NCBI GenBank assembly: GCA_001724265.1
Contig: MEDY01000276.1
Coordinates: 1 to 41,475 of the forward strand
DNA: 41,475 nt
Direction: 5' to 3'
Origin: Rhizaria sp. SCN 62-66
Lineage: Eukaryota; Rhizaria, unplaced
Shown: positions 17,601-32,600 of the stretch, one piece after another
Layout of the letters: every line of letters begins with the position of its first letter
Numbering within the stretch: the stretch's first letter is position 1
The notes under the pieces: model-generated
The model's input: only the letters and a program-made list of their open reading frames with translations
What the model was told of the DNA's origin: nothing
Databases searched by the model: none
Translations under genes and position numbers: made by a program

Positions 17601-20600
17601 GACTGCGAGTATGCGCTTGGTGATGATCCTATCTACGGCGTGTTCCCGGCTGCGCGGACCGTTGTTGTCTGCACCCATATCCGCTCTTCGAGTGCTGACG
17701 CATTGGTGCCTCTGGACTCACCCGCTTTCGCAGCCTCAACTGCAGCGGAGAGTCCCGCGCCTTCAGCGCCGACAGCCGTTCCGTCTGTGACAGATATTGA
17801 TTTGGCGCGCGTGCGGCTGCTGTGTGCACAAACGACGGCCCGCCGCAGCGTGACTGCGCTGTATGTTACCCTGTGTCTGCTCACGGTCACGCCATGCGAT
17901 CTTGAGGAGGTTGCCCGCGTTGCATCTGCGACTGCACCAAGTGCCGGAAACCCTATCTCGCCGCTTTCTGTTGAAGGCAGCGCCCCGACAGACGCCACAA
18001 CAGCCACATTTTCACTGGCCGACGCGGAGCTCTCTAGTGGCGCTATCAGTACTGCTTCTGCGAGGCGGGTAAACTTCCTGCCTGGCGGCAAGTTACTGCC
18101 TACGAGCGAGAGTGCTTTACTGCAGCTTCCGTCGGCACGTCGCCTTGTGCGGTCTCTTCACAAGTTTGCTTTATTGAGCAGCACGAACAGCAGGTAGCGC
18201 AACACTAACTTGCGCGCCTTAGAGCCACTGCGCACTGCAGCAGCAAACGCACTTTGTGCGCTGTCTGGTAGGCGCACACCCAGCACCGCAACAGAGCGCG
18301 CAGCGGAGAATGCCGCATTGACAGCTTACGCTGCGGCTCTGGAACCGTCTCTCGAGGTGCGCACGCGGGGGACTGAAGTTCTATCTGCTCCAGCACTTGT
18401 TGAGATGGTCTCTAGCTCAGGAACTCTTGACTCGACAAAGCCTTATGATGAGGACAACAACGAACGATTTGACCCATCGCCAATTGCGCGCTTATACTTT
18501 CAGTCGCCGTTTGCGTGGTCAGCGCCTGTTGTCACCGAGGCGACGGTCACTTACGTGCCGACGACTGGCGCTGATGGCGGCCGCGTCTTGACTGTGAACA
18601 AGCTGATGGCGCCTGTGTTGATCGATACCCACGCTTCAGGTAAGTTTGATTTGACGAACGCTGGTGGCCAAATCACATCGGGCGATGGGCTGTGCGTTGC
18701 ACTGATTCCACTGTCTGCGTTCGGTGACCTATTGTCGTCAGCGTCGCTGACATCGGGCGTGGTGTACTACAGCTTCACTCTCTACTTGTTGCACTCAACC
18801 GCAGATTCTGCCAAGTTACCGGCGCTGCCGCCAGCGTCTAGCCCTGTTGACCGTCCGACGCGTACACCGCTACTGCGCACACCGGCCCGCGTGCTCCACT
18901 TACCCTCTGCCGCTGGTGCGCGCAAGGCTGGTCCGATTGTTGTGATTGAGTCAGTGGCGACATCAGCGACATTGCTGGCCCACGCACCGCTCGTCTCCCT
19001 TCCGGCGTTAGCGTTGGCCCCGCCACACGCGTTTTTACGCGCCAAGGGCATAGGATTGCTCGCCACAGTTGACTCTGTGTGGCAGCTTCTCGCGCTTGTG
19101 TTGGGACTGCAGCGTGAAGTCACGGCGACTGTGCTTTCGCCAGCGTCAGCCGCAGCGATCGCAACCGCTGCTATTGCCGCAGCCCCTGTTCCATCTGGGT
19201 CTGTTACAGGCGCGCTATTCTCTGTTCTTTTGGACCAGGCTGCGTACCTTTCGCGTGAGGCGGCTTCGCAACTGTCTCATCTCACGACTGCTTTGAGGGT
19301 GAATATTGTTGAAACGTTAGAGTTCAAGGCCGCAGTTTCTACTCTTCGCATAGTTTTGTTCACTCTATCCCTTGCCGCACCTGTTGTGGCATCGTTAAGT
19401 CGTCCGTCGCCCTCGGATCAGGAGCTTGCGCAGTCGCAACCAGTACGACTCAACGCACACACCGGCCTGACAGGACATTCGTTAGCTGCTGCAGTGGGTG
19501 CTCTCGTACAGGCCTTGCTGCCTCCGTTTAATGCGCATCCGCACCGTACAAACGCTGTAAGCTCTCCCAACGGTGCCAGTCTGCCCGTTTGCCTTACTCC
19601 ACTTGAGCTCGCGAAATGCTTGCCGCCAAACACACTTGAGGCCCGCCGTGCCCTGCGCTCGGTGATCACTCTCGCTTTTCTCCCTATTGCTGCAACCGTC
19701 GCTCAGCCCTCGGGCGCTCCGCCGTTTTTCCCACTGATGTTGCTGGCGAACGCGCTAACCCCCGCGCTGTCAGCGCGCGACGTCCCCACCGTGCGCGCTC
19801 TCGCCACTGCAGCGCTTGCCCGTTTGCCGGCGTCGCCTGCACTACCGCTCGCTTCCGCGCCTGCAAAGGCTGCGGCGGCGCTGGCTCGCAATCGATACTG
19901 GGCCGAGGTCGCTGATGTTGTTGCGGCGGACACAGCTGTGGAGTTGGCGCTTTGGAGTCGCGAGCGCGCGCGCGCCCGTGCCCGCGCCCGGCGTGCAAGG
20001 AAGAACGCGATTTTGACGGCTGCAGGCCGTGCCCGAAGCCAAACCTGGACTGAGGACTTTTCAGCTGCGTCTCTCTTTTACTGCAAGTGTGAGGCCTCAG
20101 ACGCACCTGCGACTGCTGATGAGACTGTCGAGGCAGAAACATCGCAAACTGTTGACGATTTTGTGGCGAAGCGGAACCAGTTTGCGCTTGCGGACCCGGC
20201 AACGCTGCGCATGGTGCGTACCGAGAAAGCGGGGCTCTTTCTCGTCTCTATCGCTGCGAACCAAGTGTTTGCGTCAGACAGCCAGGACACAACGGTCAAT
20301 GCAGTTGCCACGGCCGTGACACTTATCCTGGGCGCAACCAACGCTGTTGCTTGGGACGATGGCGTGGAGAGTGCATGCGCGCGCTCTTCTATTGGGAGCG
20401 AAGACACTTTATTGACCGCAAATATTACCGACCCCCCTTCTCAACTGACAGGTGGGTTGTCACTCAGTGTGCTTGCGGACGCTCACTACCAGTGCTGCCC
20501 ATGGTTCTCCGAGCTTGTTTCGAGCCACAATAAGCATTGTGAGTCTGTGAAGAACGCCATTCACGCAGCCCACATAGCGCCTCGGACTAGTAGTGACACG

Positions 20601-23600
20601 TTTAATGCTCTCGCACAGTCTCACGTTGGTTGCTTCGCAAATAACGACGCAGCAAGTGGTGCACTTGTGGCGTGCTCAAAAACCTGTCTGTGGCTGAAGC
20701 TTTGGGCAGCACAAGACTCAGCGCTTTCATATGCACCCAACGCACGACCGGATGGGTCCGCGAATGTTGCTGAGAGCGATACTCGGTTATTGTCCCGCCG
20801 TGCACTGCTGCATCGTTTTGTCATTTCGTTCATTGACCAAAGCAAGACGGGTAGTGTGGCCAGCGATACTATTGCAACTGCGGTTCAGACGTATTTATCT
20901 GCGATTGCAGCACAACCGGGCTTCGCCACCGTTAAGGACATGGTTTCTGTGGCGAGCACTGCTACCATTGAGTTTAGGAGCGCCACGGATACTGTCCAAA
21001 CGAAAGCTATTCTCGGAACCACAGCGATTCTATTTGCTGCTCTGGCTGCCGGTCTGGCATTATCATCTACAACATGCAGTGCTGATGATACATCGCTGAT
21101 TTCAAACATTCTATTGACGGTGGGCGATATCACGGCGTCAGCATACGTCTCTACTGATGCGGCGCGCATTCTCGCGTCAGGAGACTCATTCGCTGGAGCT
21201 TCAGGTGAGATTGGTATCTCCGTCCCACAATCGCTTGTTTCTATGCTGCAACGTGGGATTGCCCGTGTTTCTACTGCTGTTGACTCCGTATTTGCGTCTA
21301 AAGTCGACGGTGGAGCCGACAGTCCGACGACCGCCAAGCATGTCGTCCACGATATTGCGATGATCTTACCACTCACAACGCGTGCAATCTGCACGAGGGC
21401 ATCTTCGCGCATGGTTTCTTCCCTGGCCTTACTGACCCACCCGAGCGAGTTGACAGCTGCTGTGATGAGTTACTCAGCAGAATCTGCGATGATAGCTGCA
21501 GATTTGGCGAAGACGAGTGCGTTTGCATCATGTGCTGCTGAGCTATTCGACAAACCTCTTGCGGCGTTACTTTCCCCTCTGGCAGCCACTTTACGCGAAG
21601 GCGCGGACGCGTCCACGTTGAAGGCTCTTGCGTGGCTCTCCGATACGTCGCTGATATCAGCGCACGCTGAGAGTGCGAACAAAAACGCTGCTGACGACAC
21701 CGTCTTACACGCTCTCTCTCCGGGGAGTCTTGCACTGACTCTTTTCAAGACTGCTACTCATGCTATTTCTTCTTCTGTTACTCTTGGTGGCTTTAACGGG
21801 GATTTCACGGTTGCTGTCAAAGAGTGCCTTCCTTTGAGCACACCACTGCTCTGCTCCGCATACGCTTTACTCACCGGGTCTGATGCTGGAGCCCCGCTTT
21901 CAGCTGCGGCGTTTTATGATCCAGTCATCTCTTCACAGCTTTTCAAGACTGCGACAGCAACGGTGGGCGCACATTCCAGCTCTAGGATAAGTTTGCACGA
22001 CACCGCTGCTGCCGGTCTGATGCACTGGAGCGATGCACTTGCATGCATCACTCCCATCATCACTGTTAATACCCGTTCTTTACACTTCTCATCTTTTGCT
22101 ATTTCGGTTGCTACCTCATGTGAGATGTACGATAGCATTGTCGCGCTCTCCACACTACTGGCACCGCATGACGGTGAAGTGCTGAACCTCGACGATGATT
22201 TGTCTGCTCTAATGTCGTTCTTTCCTTTGCCGATCCCACCCCGCCGCGTTCTGGCGAGCAAGACTGGTGCCGTGCGTGCAGAGAGTCTGACAGATGAACA
22301 GTGCGTCGCTGCGCGCAAATTCTTCAAGAACCACTCTGATGCTCTCATGCTTGCACCAGCCGGCCGGTGTGCAACAGTGTCTTGCGAGATGTCGCGCACA
22401 TTGCGTCAAACTCTCTCTGCTCAGAAGAGCGTCGATGACGCTTTAGACCACGACGACAGTGATATTGAGAGAGTGTGTGATGTGACTGTCGGGACAGAGA
22501 TGCTGACAATGGTTATCTGGCCTCTAGCTCTGCAACGTCTAAACTGTCTAGCACAATCTACTCTTCTTCCTAACATAGCACACTCTCAGTGCGATAAATC
22601 CGGCCAGATGTGCGAGTCACAACCGCTTCTGTGGTCAACCGCAATCGATGTTTTTGCACCAACTGTCGCGGAGGCAACTGCCGAGTTTACAGCCTCCCAA
22701 CAAGTCAACCGCTCTTGGGAGAGTTTTGTATGCGCTCGGCTTCGGACTGAGTGCGCAGAGTTGTCGTCGTTCATCATGAGCCCTGTGCAGGTCGCCGATG
22801 TGACTGAGTCCGCGACTTCGATTGCATCTGCATTTGAACTTGCCGATATTGTTGTGGCTTTGGCAGATGCTGCGTGCTCGCACACGAACGACGTGTCCCC
22901 CTTGAGCTTGCTTCTATCTCTTGCAAACGGTGACACCACGGGCGCGAAGACTGGTGTCTCAGAGTTGTGCCAAATTATTCGCGCAGTGCTGCCTCATGTG
23001 CCCTTCCGTGCACTTAAGCACTGCTCATTGTCGCATTCCCCTGATCCGGCTCCCGGAAAAGTGTACGATGCTGAGTCTACTGTTGGCATGATCAAGACAT
23101 ATCTCAGCTCGGCCGACGCATCTGTCCGCGGTGCCGTTCCCCTTCCTGTCTGCCGTGCACTGCTGGCGCTGTTTACAGACCGCGTTTGTCGGCTGTCATA
23201 TTGGCAGCGTCGCTGGCTGCATTTGCTCTCTACTCCGAACTCGTCATTGGCGAGCCTCGTGACGCTTGCCGTCCCCTTGACAACAAGCGCAGGCGATTCG
23301 GAGGAGTCATCGCTTGCTTTTTCTGAGGCTGTGTTTGCGTCAGTACTTTGGATTACCCCACAGCTACGAAATGTTGCTAGTGCATTGCTGACAACTGCGT
23401 CTCACTCAAACTACACAGAAAACGATGTGCTCTTGGCATTCAGTGCGTTCCAGCGTACTGCGCGTATTTTTTCCAGGATCAGGTCTAAGCTTATTGCATT
23501 CGCAGCTGCATTGTGCGCCTCAACTGCTGAGCTAGACACTCATGTGACAAATGCCAGCTATCTGCTGCTTCAAGCTCTTCCGCGTGTTGTGTTTACAGCG

Positions 23601-26600
23601 CACACAGTTGCCGATGCAGTTGTGCTTAACAAGGCATCGACGCAACTTTCGTCAGCGACATCTCTTCTAACATCGTCTGTAGGACGTTTCTCAGAAAACG
23701 TCAGACACATGGAAACTTCTCTCACTCTTTCTGTGCCACACCCCGCGTTGGCCACTCTCGTGGACTGCTCTCGGTTCGTGTCGATCCTCACTTCGGCGTA
23801 TGCTACTGTGACTTTTACGCCCGCGACTCACCTGTCACCTGCAAAGAGTCCTGTTGACCGAGTGACACACCAAGCCAAGCTTTTGTTTCACGCCCCGGGT
23901 CTGGCTCCTGCTGGGATCGACATCGCGGTCCTGAAGGCACTTTTTGCACGTCTTCAGGCATATACACTTTCGTTTCCGGCCACAACCGCGGCTATATTGC
24001 TTGGTGCAAATGACACTGGTCGCGCCGCCGATGAAAGTAAACGCATAGTCCCAAGCTTAAGCGCATTGCTGCAGTACGGACGAAAGGGCCTGCGTGCCGA
24101 TCCATTGCCGTCTGCGCCTGCTATGCAACTCACATTTGAGCAGGCTCTCACTTTGGGTGCGACGTTTATCGCTGATGCCGATCAGCTTAATACCACACTC
24201 ACCCGGTTGATTGCCCGCGGTGCTGCACCTACATGGGCACTGTCGCTTTTTCAGTCGCACTCGATGTCTGCAGTGGAGCTCCTCCGCGCGAGTCCACTTT
24301 CATGTGTGACAGGCTCGCTGAGTTCCGCTAAGGCTGATGCGGGCGCCACGACAGTGCGGTTTGCTGCTGATGTTCTGTCACTGCCACCTGTTCTGCACTC
24401 TGTTTCAGCCGCGTCTGCGTTGTGGTCTATCGCATGGCGCCATTGGCGACATGAACCGACCCGCGGCTGGGCACTTACGGTGTCCCCAACCGAGGCTGCG
24501 ACCGTCGCACTCGCTGTGTTAAAAGCAGTCCAGGCTATCAAGTCGGGGTCGACGCCGGATATCAAGTCTGTTACCGATGCTACATGGCGTCTTTTATGGT
24601 CGCATTTGTCATCAGTGTCAGCTTCCTTGACTGGCCTTGTGGCGGCAGACCAGTCCATTGCAAAGCAAAGTGCGCAGCCAATTGCGTTGTCGCAGCGCTT
24701 TGAGGCTGCCGCAGCCCGCGTCTTGTTGGACGTAGCTGGCTTGACTGTGATGCTAAAGTCTGCAGCAACGCGCCAGATCGGCGACACAAGTACGCTTATC
24801 GACGCGTTCTGGGAGGAGCTCATGCGCACATCGTTTCCATCCGTGCCTGCGCTTGCGTTGGTGGATCCCACTACGACCACGACAGAAGACGTCGGTAATG
24901 ACGGCGCACAGTGGCGGCGTGCTCGCAGGCAATGGGAGAGCGTGCAGCGAGATGCTGGTGGTGCTCTCTCTCTCGACGCACCTGACGACCTCCGCGTTGC
25001 GGCACCCACCGTTGTTCCTGTCCCGGCGCCTGCTTCCACTGCTGTAACTGCACCCACTGTTACATTCACCACGATTGACTGCTCCGCGGCTGCCGATGAT
25101 GAGGCCCCTTGTTCTCAAGCTTTAGTTGCGCTTCGCTGGTCGGTTGCCAAGCTTGGTCGTCTGCCGCTTCCACTTGAGTTGCTTGATCTTTCTGCCTTTT
25201 CGAGTCGTGATGGTATTGCTCTTGACTGTAGTAATGACGACATTGATCATGCCACGGCAGCGTTTGCGGCGCTTTTTACTCCGACACCACGTGTTTCTGC
25301 GCACATTGTTGTGAAGCTTCCGCACATTCTCACTGATGCATCTCATGCACAGTCCAGTATGCCATATTTAACAATCTTTCTCCAAGCGTTGATAAGCCGT
25401 GCACGGGCGTCCTCATCACCGCTGATGATCGCCCTTGTCGCTCCATCAGCAGCAGCCACTGCGGCAGCAAACTTGCACGTGAACGCAGCGATTGATGGTG
25501 TGGCTGGAGCCCGACTGCGAAGCCTTTTGCCTTCAGCACTTCCTTTACTGGATGACCCTACAGCGTTCCTCGATCGATTCACACCATGCCCCGTCCTCAC
25601 AGCTTCTTCGCAACAAGGCAACGTTGGTGCCGATTCATCGTCTCCTGCTGCTATGAGCAGTGAATCGTCGACGACGCAGTCGCGCACGCGGGTTGTTGGA
25701 AGTGTGCGGACACGTGTTCGCCGTGTTGCAGTCAAGTCGAAAGCACTACCTCTGAAGTCCACTGCGGCTGCCTTAGTCCCTCCAGCTGCGGCTGAATCTG
25801 TCGAGAACGTGCCCGAGAACACGAGCGCCATTGAGCCTGTGGTTGATGCGCCAGTAACAGAGAATCAGGCGTGGGGCCTTGCGCTTGGGCTCGACAAGTC
25901 AATGCTTTTGCACACCTCCTCAACAACGTTAACAACTACTTTGCCGACTCACTCACCTGTCGCCGTACCGACTGCTTCCGCAATAAAGCCAGCTATCACG
26001 CCCCGTCCCCGCCCACGCGGGCGCGCTAAGGTGCGTGCTGTTGCGACTGCTGCGTCCACGCCCGCTGCCGCAATGGAGGAGAGCGAGGAGGAAGAGGACG
26101 GTTCAGCGGGAGCGCTTGCGCGAGTTGTGCCCAAGACACTGATACAGCAGATCGGTCCTAGTACGACGGCCGCGCCGACTGCGACTGCGTCGGCACATGC
26201 AACGGCGTTCTGTCCGCTTAGCCCCTCAGTTCCAGCTCGTCTTCTTGCGCCCGCAGATGCAGAGAGTGACGGGTTTACGCTTAGTGGCTCTGGCCCGACA
26301 GACAAATCGGCCAAAGCCGATACCGCCGCGGATGTGGATGGCGATAGTGAGTCAGATAGTGACGATGATAACGCAGTGGACTTGCGCCCGCGTTTGGGCC
26401 TGCTTACGGTTGCCCATTCACCGCAGGCTATGATCGCATCAGGGACGTGCGCACGTTCGTGGCTGCGAATGACGCACCCGACAATGTCTCTTTCGACTGC
26501 TTTATCGACTGGAGCTATCCAAACTTGTTCTCTGTCGGGCGCGGTTAATGGCACAACAACAGCCATGTTAAACAGTTGCACAGCCGTTGCATCCAACGAA

Positions 26601-29600
26601 TATGGTGCTGCTGACCCCGAGGTTGTCTTGCGCGGTGGTCGTTTGTTTGTTGCTTTTGTAGATGGATCTTACGTCGACTCTATGTTGCTTGCAACTTTAT
26701 TGCGCAGCCCTTTGAGCCCATTGACACTGCCCACGTGCCCACTGCAGCCGAACGACACACTGCTTATTGTGCGGACGGGACCTACTACGGCTGATGAAAA
26801 CATGCTCTTCACACGCCTGAGTTTGGCTGGGTTTGCTGTGTTGACTGCGCAAGGCGTGTCCACGGGTAGTCATAATCTTGAAGCCTCACTCAACGCTCGC
26901 GCGTTTGCATCCGATACTGCGTCTATCCTAGCTCTTGCGTTGTCTGCTCATTTACCAGCTGACCCGCCTTATAGCTCTCAAGCTCTGAATCATGTTGCGA
27001 CCTCTGCTGCAGCTGTTGCCGAATGGCTGGCATCTGGTTGCAGTTCTATTTCGCTGCCTATGATTACTCTGTTTTTGTGGCTACACCCGGCGGTCACCTC
27101 ATCTGTGCTTGGTCAGATGCAATATGTCTCCGGAGCCAGGACACCTGGCAAGACATTGCGGACGTTGCCCACGATCCCGACTTTAGAGGCGCTTACTGAG
27201 TCACAAGAGAGTGAGGCGCCTGTCAGCTCACCAACGACGCTGCGTCGCGGAAGTGTACGGTCTCAGTCAACCATGCCTCCGAAGCACATTGTTGTTGCAG
27301 CTGCGGCATCGTTAGCGGCAGCGCTGCTGTCTCCAGTTCAAAACGCTTCGTAGGACATTGACAGCTATCATATGCTTCGCGCACTTATCTCTGCAATGAC
27401 ACTTGCTAAGTCGCGCATCTTAGCGGTCGCGCGAAACATGCTTGTTTTGTCACCACGTTTGCCACACATTGAGGCTGACGCGATTTTGGTTGCTTCGGCA
27501 CTTGCTGCCGTGCAATCGGTATCAGTGACTGCGTTTACGGGGAGCTACTTTGCGTCACACGCCGAGCTGCTACCCTTAGAGCTCTATCCCAACGTTGCCC
27601 CGTCCTTGGTTTCTCTTCCGCCACTCAGTCTATCAGATGCCCCCCGCAGCCACAATGCAGCGTGGGCATCTACCTCCGTTGCTAACATGCAATGGCTTTC
27701 CGCGCCGGCGCTACGCCATCCGTTCCTGCAGCACGATCGCCTGCTACTCAGGATTACGCTTGCATACGCTTCACTCTTTCCCGTCGAAGTGCCACACACC
27801 GGAGGCCGCGCAAAGAAGGCACCGCGGCACGATATCCCTGCTTCTCTGGCTCGCGCACTTGCACCCACAACCATAGCAGCCGCCACCACAAAGGGCCTCG
27901 CCACGGTGGCGGCTGCTGCAGCAGGTGCGCTAGCCGGTGGCTCGCGCGCGTCTCTTGCTCACCTCGCCGCGTTTGCCGTTGCAGTCTATTCTCTCGCGGC
28001 CACTGGCTCAGAGGACGGCACTGTCGCGAATCCGCTTATCAATATCAGTTCAGTGCCCCACGCAGTGCTACAGTGCTGGATCCGTTTACGTACACTCTGC
28101 TTCGGTCAAGGCCTTTTGCTGACTCCGGCCATTGCTGCTGTCTGCCACTCAGTGCTCTCCCAAGCAGCTGCTGGCGTTACCGTGATTGTTCTGTCACCAT
28201 CAAGTGCAACGCATGCTAACAGTGTGTATGCCAATGACCTCATGGCGATTGGCCGTGTTCTCGGGAAACTCCTTTCTCCCCATCCTCGTACCCTTACTCT
28301 GCCTGCAGCCCTGTCCGAGTCCTCAGAAGCCACCAAGGCTGTTCGTGTTGTGAGCGCCTTTTTGTCGAAGACTCTAGCGACTGCGCCCCATGGGCAGAAT
28401 AGCACTGTGCCTGCTAGTTCGGCGACTGAGCATGATACCTCGATCAAGCAAGTGCTCACACTCTCCGCTGTTCCCCACAGCTGGGTTACAAGTGACGAAG
28501 AGTCGCATTCACCTATCACGAAGCTGCTTTCTGGCCTCCTTGCCCCTGTTCCCCCGACTGTCGCACCGAGTCCGACATGCGTGTTTGGCGAGGCGAGTGC
28601 AGGAGTGATCATGCCTGCTCAAACGCTGCTTTTGATTGTGACGGCGCCTGCCGCTTACGGTAGCACGCCATTGCCGTGCTCTAGCTCTTCAATGCCAACT
28701 CCACAAACCACATCATATGATACAACATTGACATCGGCCTCAGTTGCTACTATGGTTGCTGACCTCTCCATGACCTTTGCGTGCCACATGTTTGGTACTG
28801 CAACACTTGCAGAGATTCCACTGGTATTTGCCCCAGCAGTGGTGAAAGCTGGTCCTGACCAGCCTCAAGTGAGCTTCGACTGTACGCTCGCAGGCATTGC
28901 TGCAGCTATTTCAGCATCATCGTCAGTGGCTGCTGGGGGGACACCACTCTTGGATTTAGCCCACTTTCTTCTCTCTTCTTGGGTTGTTGCATGTGGTGTC
29001 ACTCTAATTCAGACTCTTGTCAACTTGACACCGTTCATTACAGCCAATTGCAAGAACACCCACCCCGCTCAGACTTCGCAAATTTTTAGCCTGACCGTCG
29101 CATCGGCGCGGGCATTTACGAATGCTCTCACTTGGTCACAGTCGCAATCGCCTCATTCAGCCGCGCTTACGGCGCTTGCATTTGCACTTGAGGCGATGAC
29201 TGTGACTCTTTCAACTCAGGTTGTCGCTGCTCGCCCCGGCCATATTGCAAATACGCATTCTCTCGTTACTGCTGCTGTAAAGGTAGCCGCAACATCTGCC
29301 GCTCATGCCTGGAGCCCCACATCAGTTGACACTTCCTGTGCTATTAAGAAGGTGGGCAAGGTGTCCAAGGCTAGTGTCGTAGCTGCATCCCCTGTGGGAT
29401 CGTCGCATACGCTGAAGACAGGCTCTGCATCTACACTTGGAACTCCGTTAAGTCCGCACCTGCTTTCGCCACGTGCAGTTGGCTCACAAACATCACCAAC
29501 GTCTTCATGTTCAGAGCTTCTTGCGAGTGCCTCAGCGAGCGCGTGCCGTTTGCTGCGGCCTGCGTTGCTTGCTGTTTGCGCAGACGCCGGTGTCGGTGAT

Positions 29601-32600
29601 CTGACGAGCTTCTTCAAAAGCGCTGTGGCAGGGTTACGCCGCCGGTCTCTTTGGAAGAATGCGCGCACATCATGGCACGCGTCGTTAAATCGCAACGCGC
29701 GTGGCCCGTCTTTATCTGACGCAAATGCGACGAGTGAGACAGATGACTCTTCTGAGTCGGAGGATGACACGCGTACCTGTGACCAATTCAGACGAATCAG
29801 CTCACAGGAGGCAACTGCGTGGCTTCACCTCGTTCATGCCTGTCCGTGGCTCTACACCGGTAGCAGCACTACCGCTGCTCTAAGCGGGCCAGCGGCGACA
29901 CACACCACGCATGTGGCTCAAAGTAACGTCTGGTCCGTCGATCTTACGCAGTTCCCCCGCGATGTGGCGGTCTCAGCCGTCCAGCGCATTGTGCGCCTTG
30001 TTAACGACACATCTGACGTAATGCCAGAGACTCAAGATCCCCATCAACTCACACTTTGGCTCGCCGCTGCTTCCAACGATCGCGAACGGTGTACTCTTCC
30101 TGTGACTGCCCACGAGGCAAGGGACGCAATGAAGCATGTTGTGTTGACCCGTCCTCTGCCGCTGACTCCTGTATTGACAGATCGTCCCCTTCCAGCTCCC
30201 GGCTCAGCGGATGGACAAGTCTTGTCGCCACCTCAGCTGTTGGCGCCACCTCTGTTTGCATCACGTGCTTCTGGCGCACAGCGTGCTACTGATTCCCGAC
30301 CGACGGTTCATGCGCGTGACTTAGGCATTACTGTTCTCATTGTGCACGTTCAGCCCCTTGCAGTCGCCGATGCCATCGTGCCTATCAGCGCCAACATGCC
30401 GGTTGTTGTGCTTCCCAAACCACTCTTCCCAGCAGACTTTACTGCCCATGCAACGACGCAGGCGCTTCAACTCGCGCGTGGGGCTTTGATTGCAGGTGCT
30501 CGTGTTCAGAGTGAAGCTCCATACGTCAGAGCTCGTGCGTCACATGACGCCCATGACGTCCCGCCTGTAGTTACCATTCCTATCACATTTGCAACATCAT
30601 CCCAGGACTATTACGGAACTGTTCCATCCTTTGTTGGCTCGAATGAAAACGGGAGATCTGCGTTGAAGCCTTCTGCTCGGTTTGTTTCAACTTCATTGCA
30701 CGGAGTTCTGGTGAATTTCTCAGCGCGCGCTGTGCAGTCAAATTTGGTGAACCATGATGCCCAGAAATCAAATCACGTGACTGGTAGCCGATCAAGTGTG
30801 GTAACGAGTGACGACGATCTCCACTCGCACACACCCAACGCAGTGTTTAAGAAGTCATCTCAACATTGGATGACAGGTCTTATCGCTCCACACGCACGTG
30901 ACCCTTTTGCGCGTTACTTTCTGCATCCTCCAATGTCACACGCAGATCTAGCGAGCGCAATCGTTACAGCGCGTGCAAGTGCACGTGTCCAGGAGCCGTT
31001 GATGTTCTGGACAACTACCGTCTATGGGAGTAGTAGCGTGCACGCTGATGTTTCACCTTCAGATGTTGCTGTTGGTTTGTCGGCGAAGCTATACACGAAC
31101 GTATCACAGCATACGACAGCTACTGTTGCAACATCGACGATCACTGCGACCACAGCAGTGCCTCCACGCAGTGCGTGGGCGCAATCTCCTGGTGTAACTG
31201 TGTTTGCACTGACTGCACTCCAAAAGCGCGAGGATGTGTCCTTCATTATGGGTGGTGTCAAATCGAACTCTGTATCTCCTGCACGTCACTGGCTAGTCGC
31301 GCTATGCACAGCTGAAGATGTTGACGTCGGCCGAGTTGAATATCTTTTAGATCAGTTCAAGACTGGAGATGCAATGAGCAAGACCACGTTGGCTGTTGTT
31401 GTGATGTCTTCCACGTGCCCCAGCGTGTTCGCTGACTCCGCCCACTACATTGATACACTGCTGCCTCGGACTAGTGCGAATAGCTCTCTTCTTGACTGGA
31501 CTACTGCTACAACGGTTCCTCCGTCTATTGCATTGTCTTCTGACTGGACTATGGGCAGGTTGACTCTTCGATCAGCTACTGATGCAGTTTCTGCTGGCCA
31601 GTGTGATGCTTAGACTGCCGCGTTTGCGAGTATCGTCATGTGTTGCAACACCATTCTGAGCAGCACCTACTCAACTCTCTGTCTGCGTGCTGTTGTCCTC
31701 GCTCTCGTTCGCAGACTCGTGCTACAACGCTGTGGCAACGCGAGGTCTCTTGCCCACATGATGTCTCTTGTACCACCGGCAAACGCACACCCGATTGCGG
31801 CATCGGTTGCCGCTGCTGCCACAGTGCCCGCTGCTGCTTTAGCCGCGGCTATTGGCATGGGTAAGGGTGGATCTGCGCCGCTTGTCGATCGAGTATCTGC
31901 GTTTATTGGAACGTGGTTGTTCCGCACACTAACTTGGGTGCTGTCATACTTGCCTATCCATCTCCGCCGCCGCACTATCAACGCCGCCCTCGTCAACCGG
32001 AACTCAGGCATAACCGCATTTGTCGACAACTCCCCGTTCTCCGGGGTTGGGGCGTCGTATCTTGACGCATTCGACCGGAGCATGTCCGCTCAGCCGTCTA
32101 GGAGGCGATCACAGTCAGGAAATGCAGGCTCAGCTGCCGCCGCGGAGTGGCAATGTATTGTGGTGCTTTTGCACAGCTTTGCTGCTACTGAGCTACGCCC
32201 TCTTCGAGTGCCACAACCGACGCTGCTTGCACCATTGTCTGCTCCAACCAGTCGCACAGCGATTGCCAGCGCATCCCGGACTGCACAAAGCTCCCAGCGC
32301 CGCTCAGGCTACCCCAACGATATGCGCGGTATGCTGAACGTGGTTGCCAGTCAGGGAGCGCTCGATGGACAGGGCATGTCTGTTGCACTGCTGATGACTG
32401 CAGAGGCCGAGCGGGTCGGTCGTGCGACCAGGACTTGCGGGAACGTGTATAGTGCCCTTGTCCACGGTCACTTAGCGTCTGTGAGCCATCTTTGCTCCAC
32501 ACTTCATAACGCTGCAGGGCGTCCGATGGTTGAAACTGCGAGTGGCAATGGAGCTAGCAGTGTTCTGAAGGTCGTTCCAACCCCTGCTGTTTCGCAAAAA

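Noticed and set aside
18194-18222. A possible 29-base intron at TAG 1 (GTAG start, CTAAC branch-like site, TTAG end)
   Set aside because: It looks attractive, but removing 29 bases shifts the frame: the joined reading meets a TAG about 15 codons later, whereas the unspliced frame stays open for 3051 codons.
27350-27364. A possible 15-base in-frame intron at TAG 2 (GT...CAG), like the tiny introns known in some ciliates
   Set aside because: It would restore the frame, but no matching 15-base GT...AG exists around the other four TAGs, so it does not explain the pattern. A 30-base candidate ending at TAG 5 is likewise isolated. RNA-seq would settle it.
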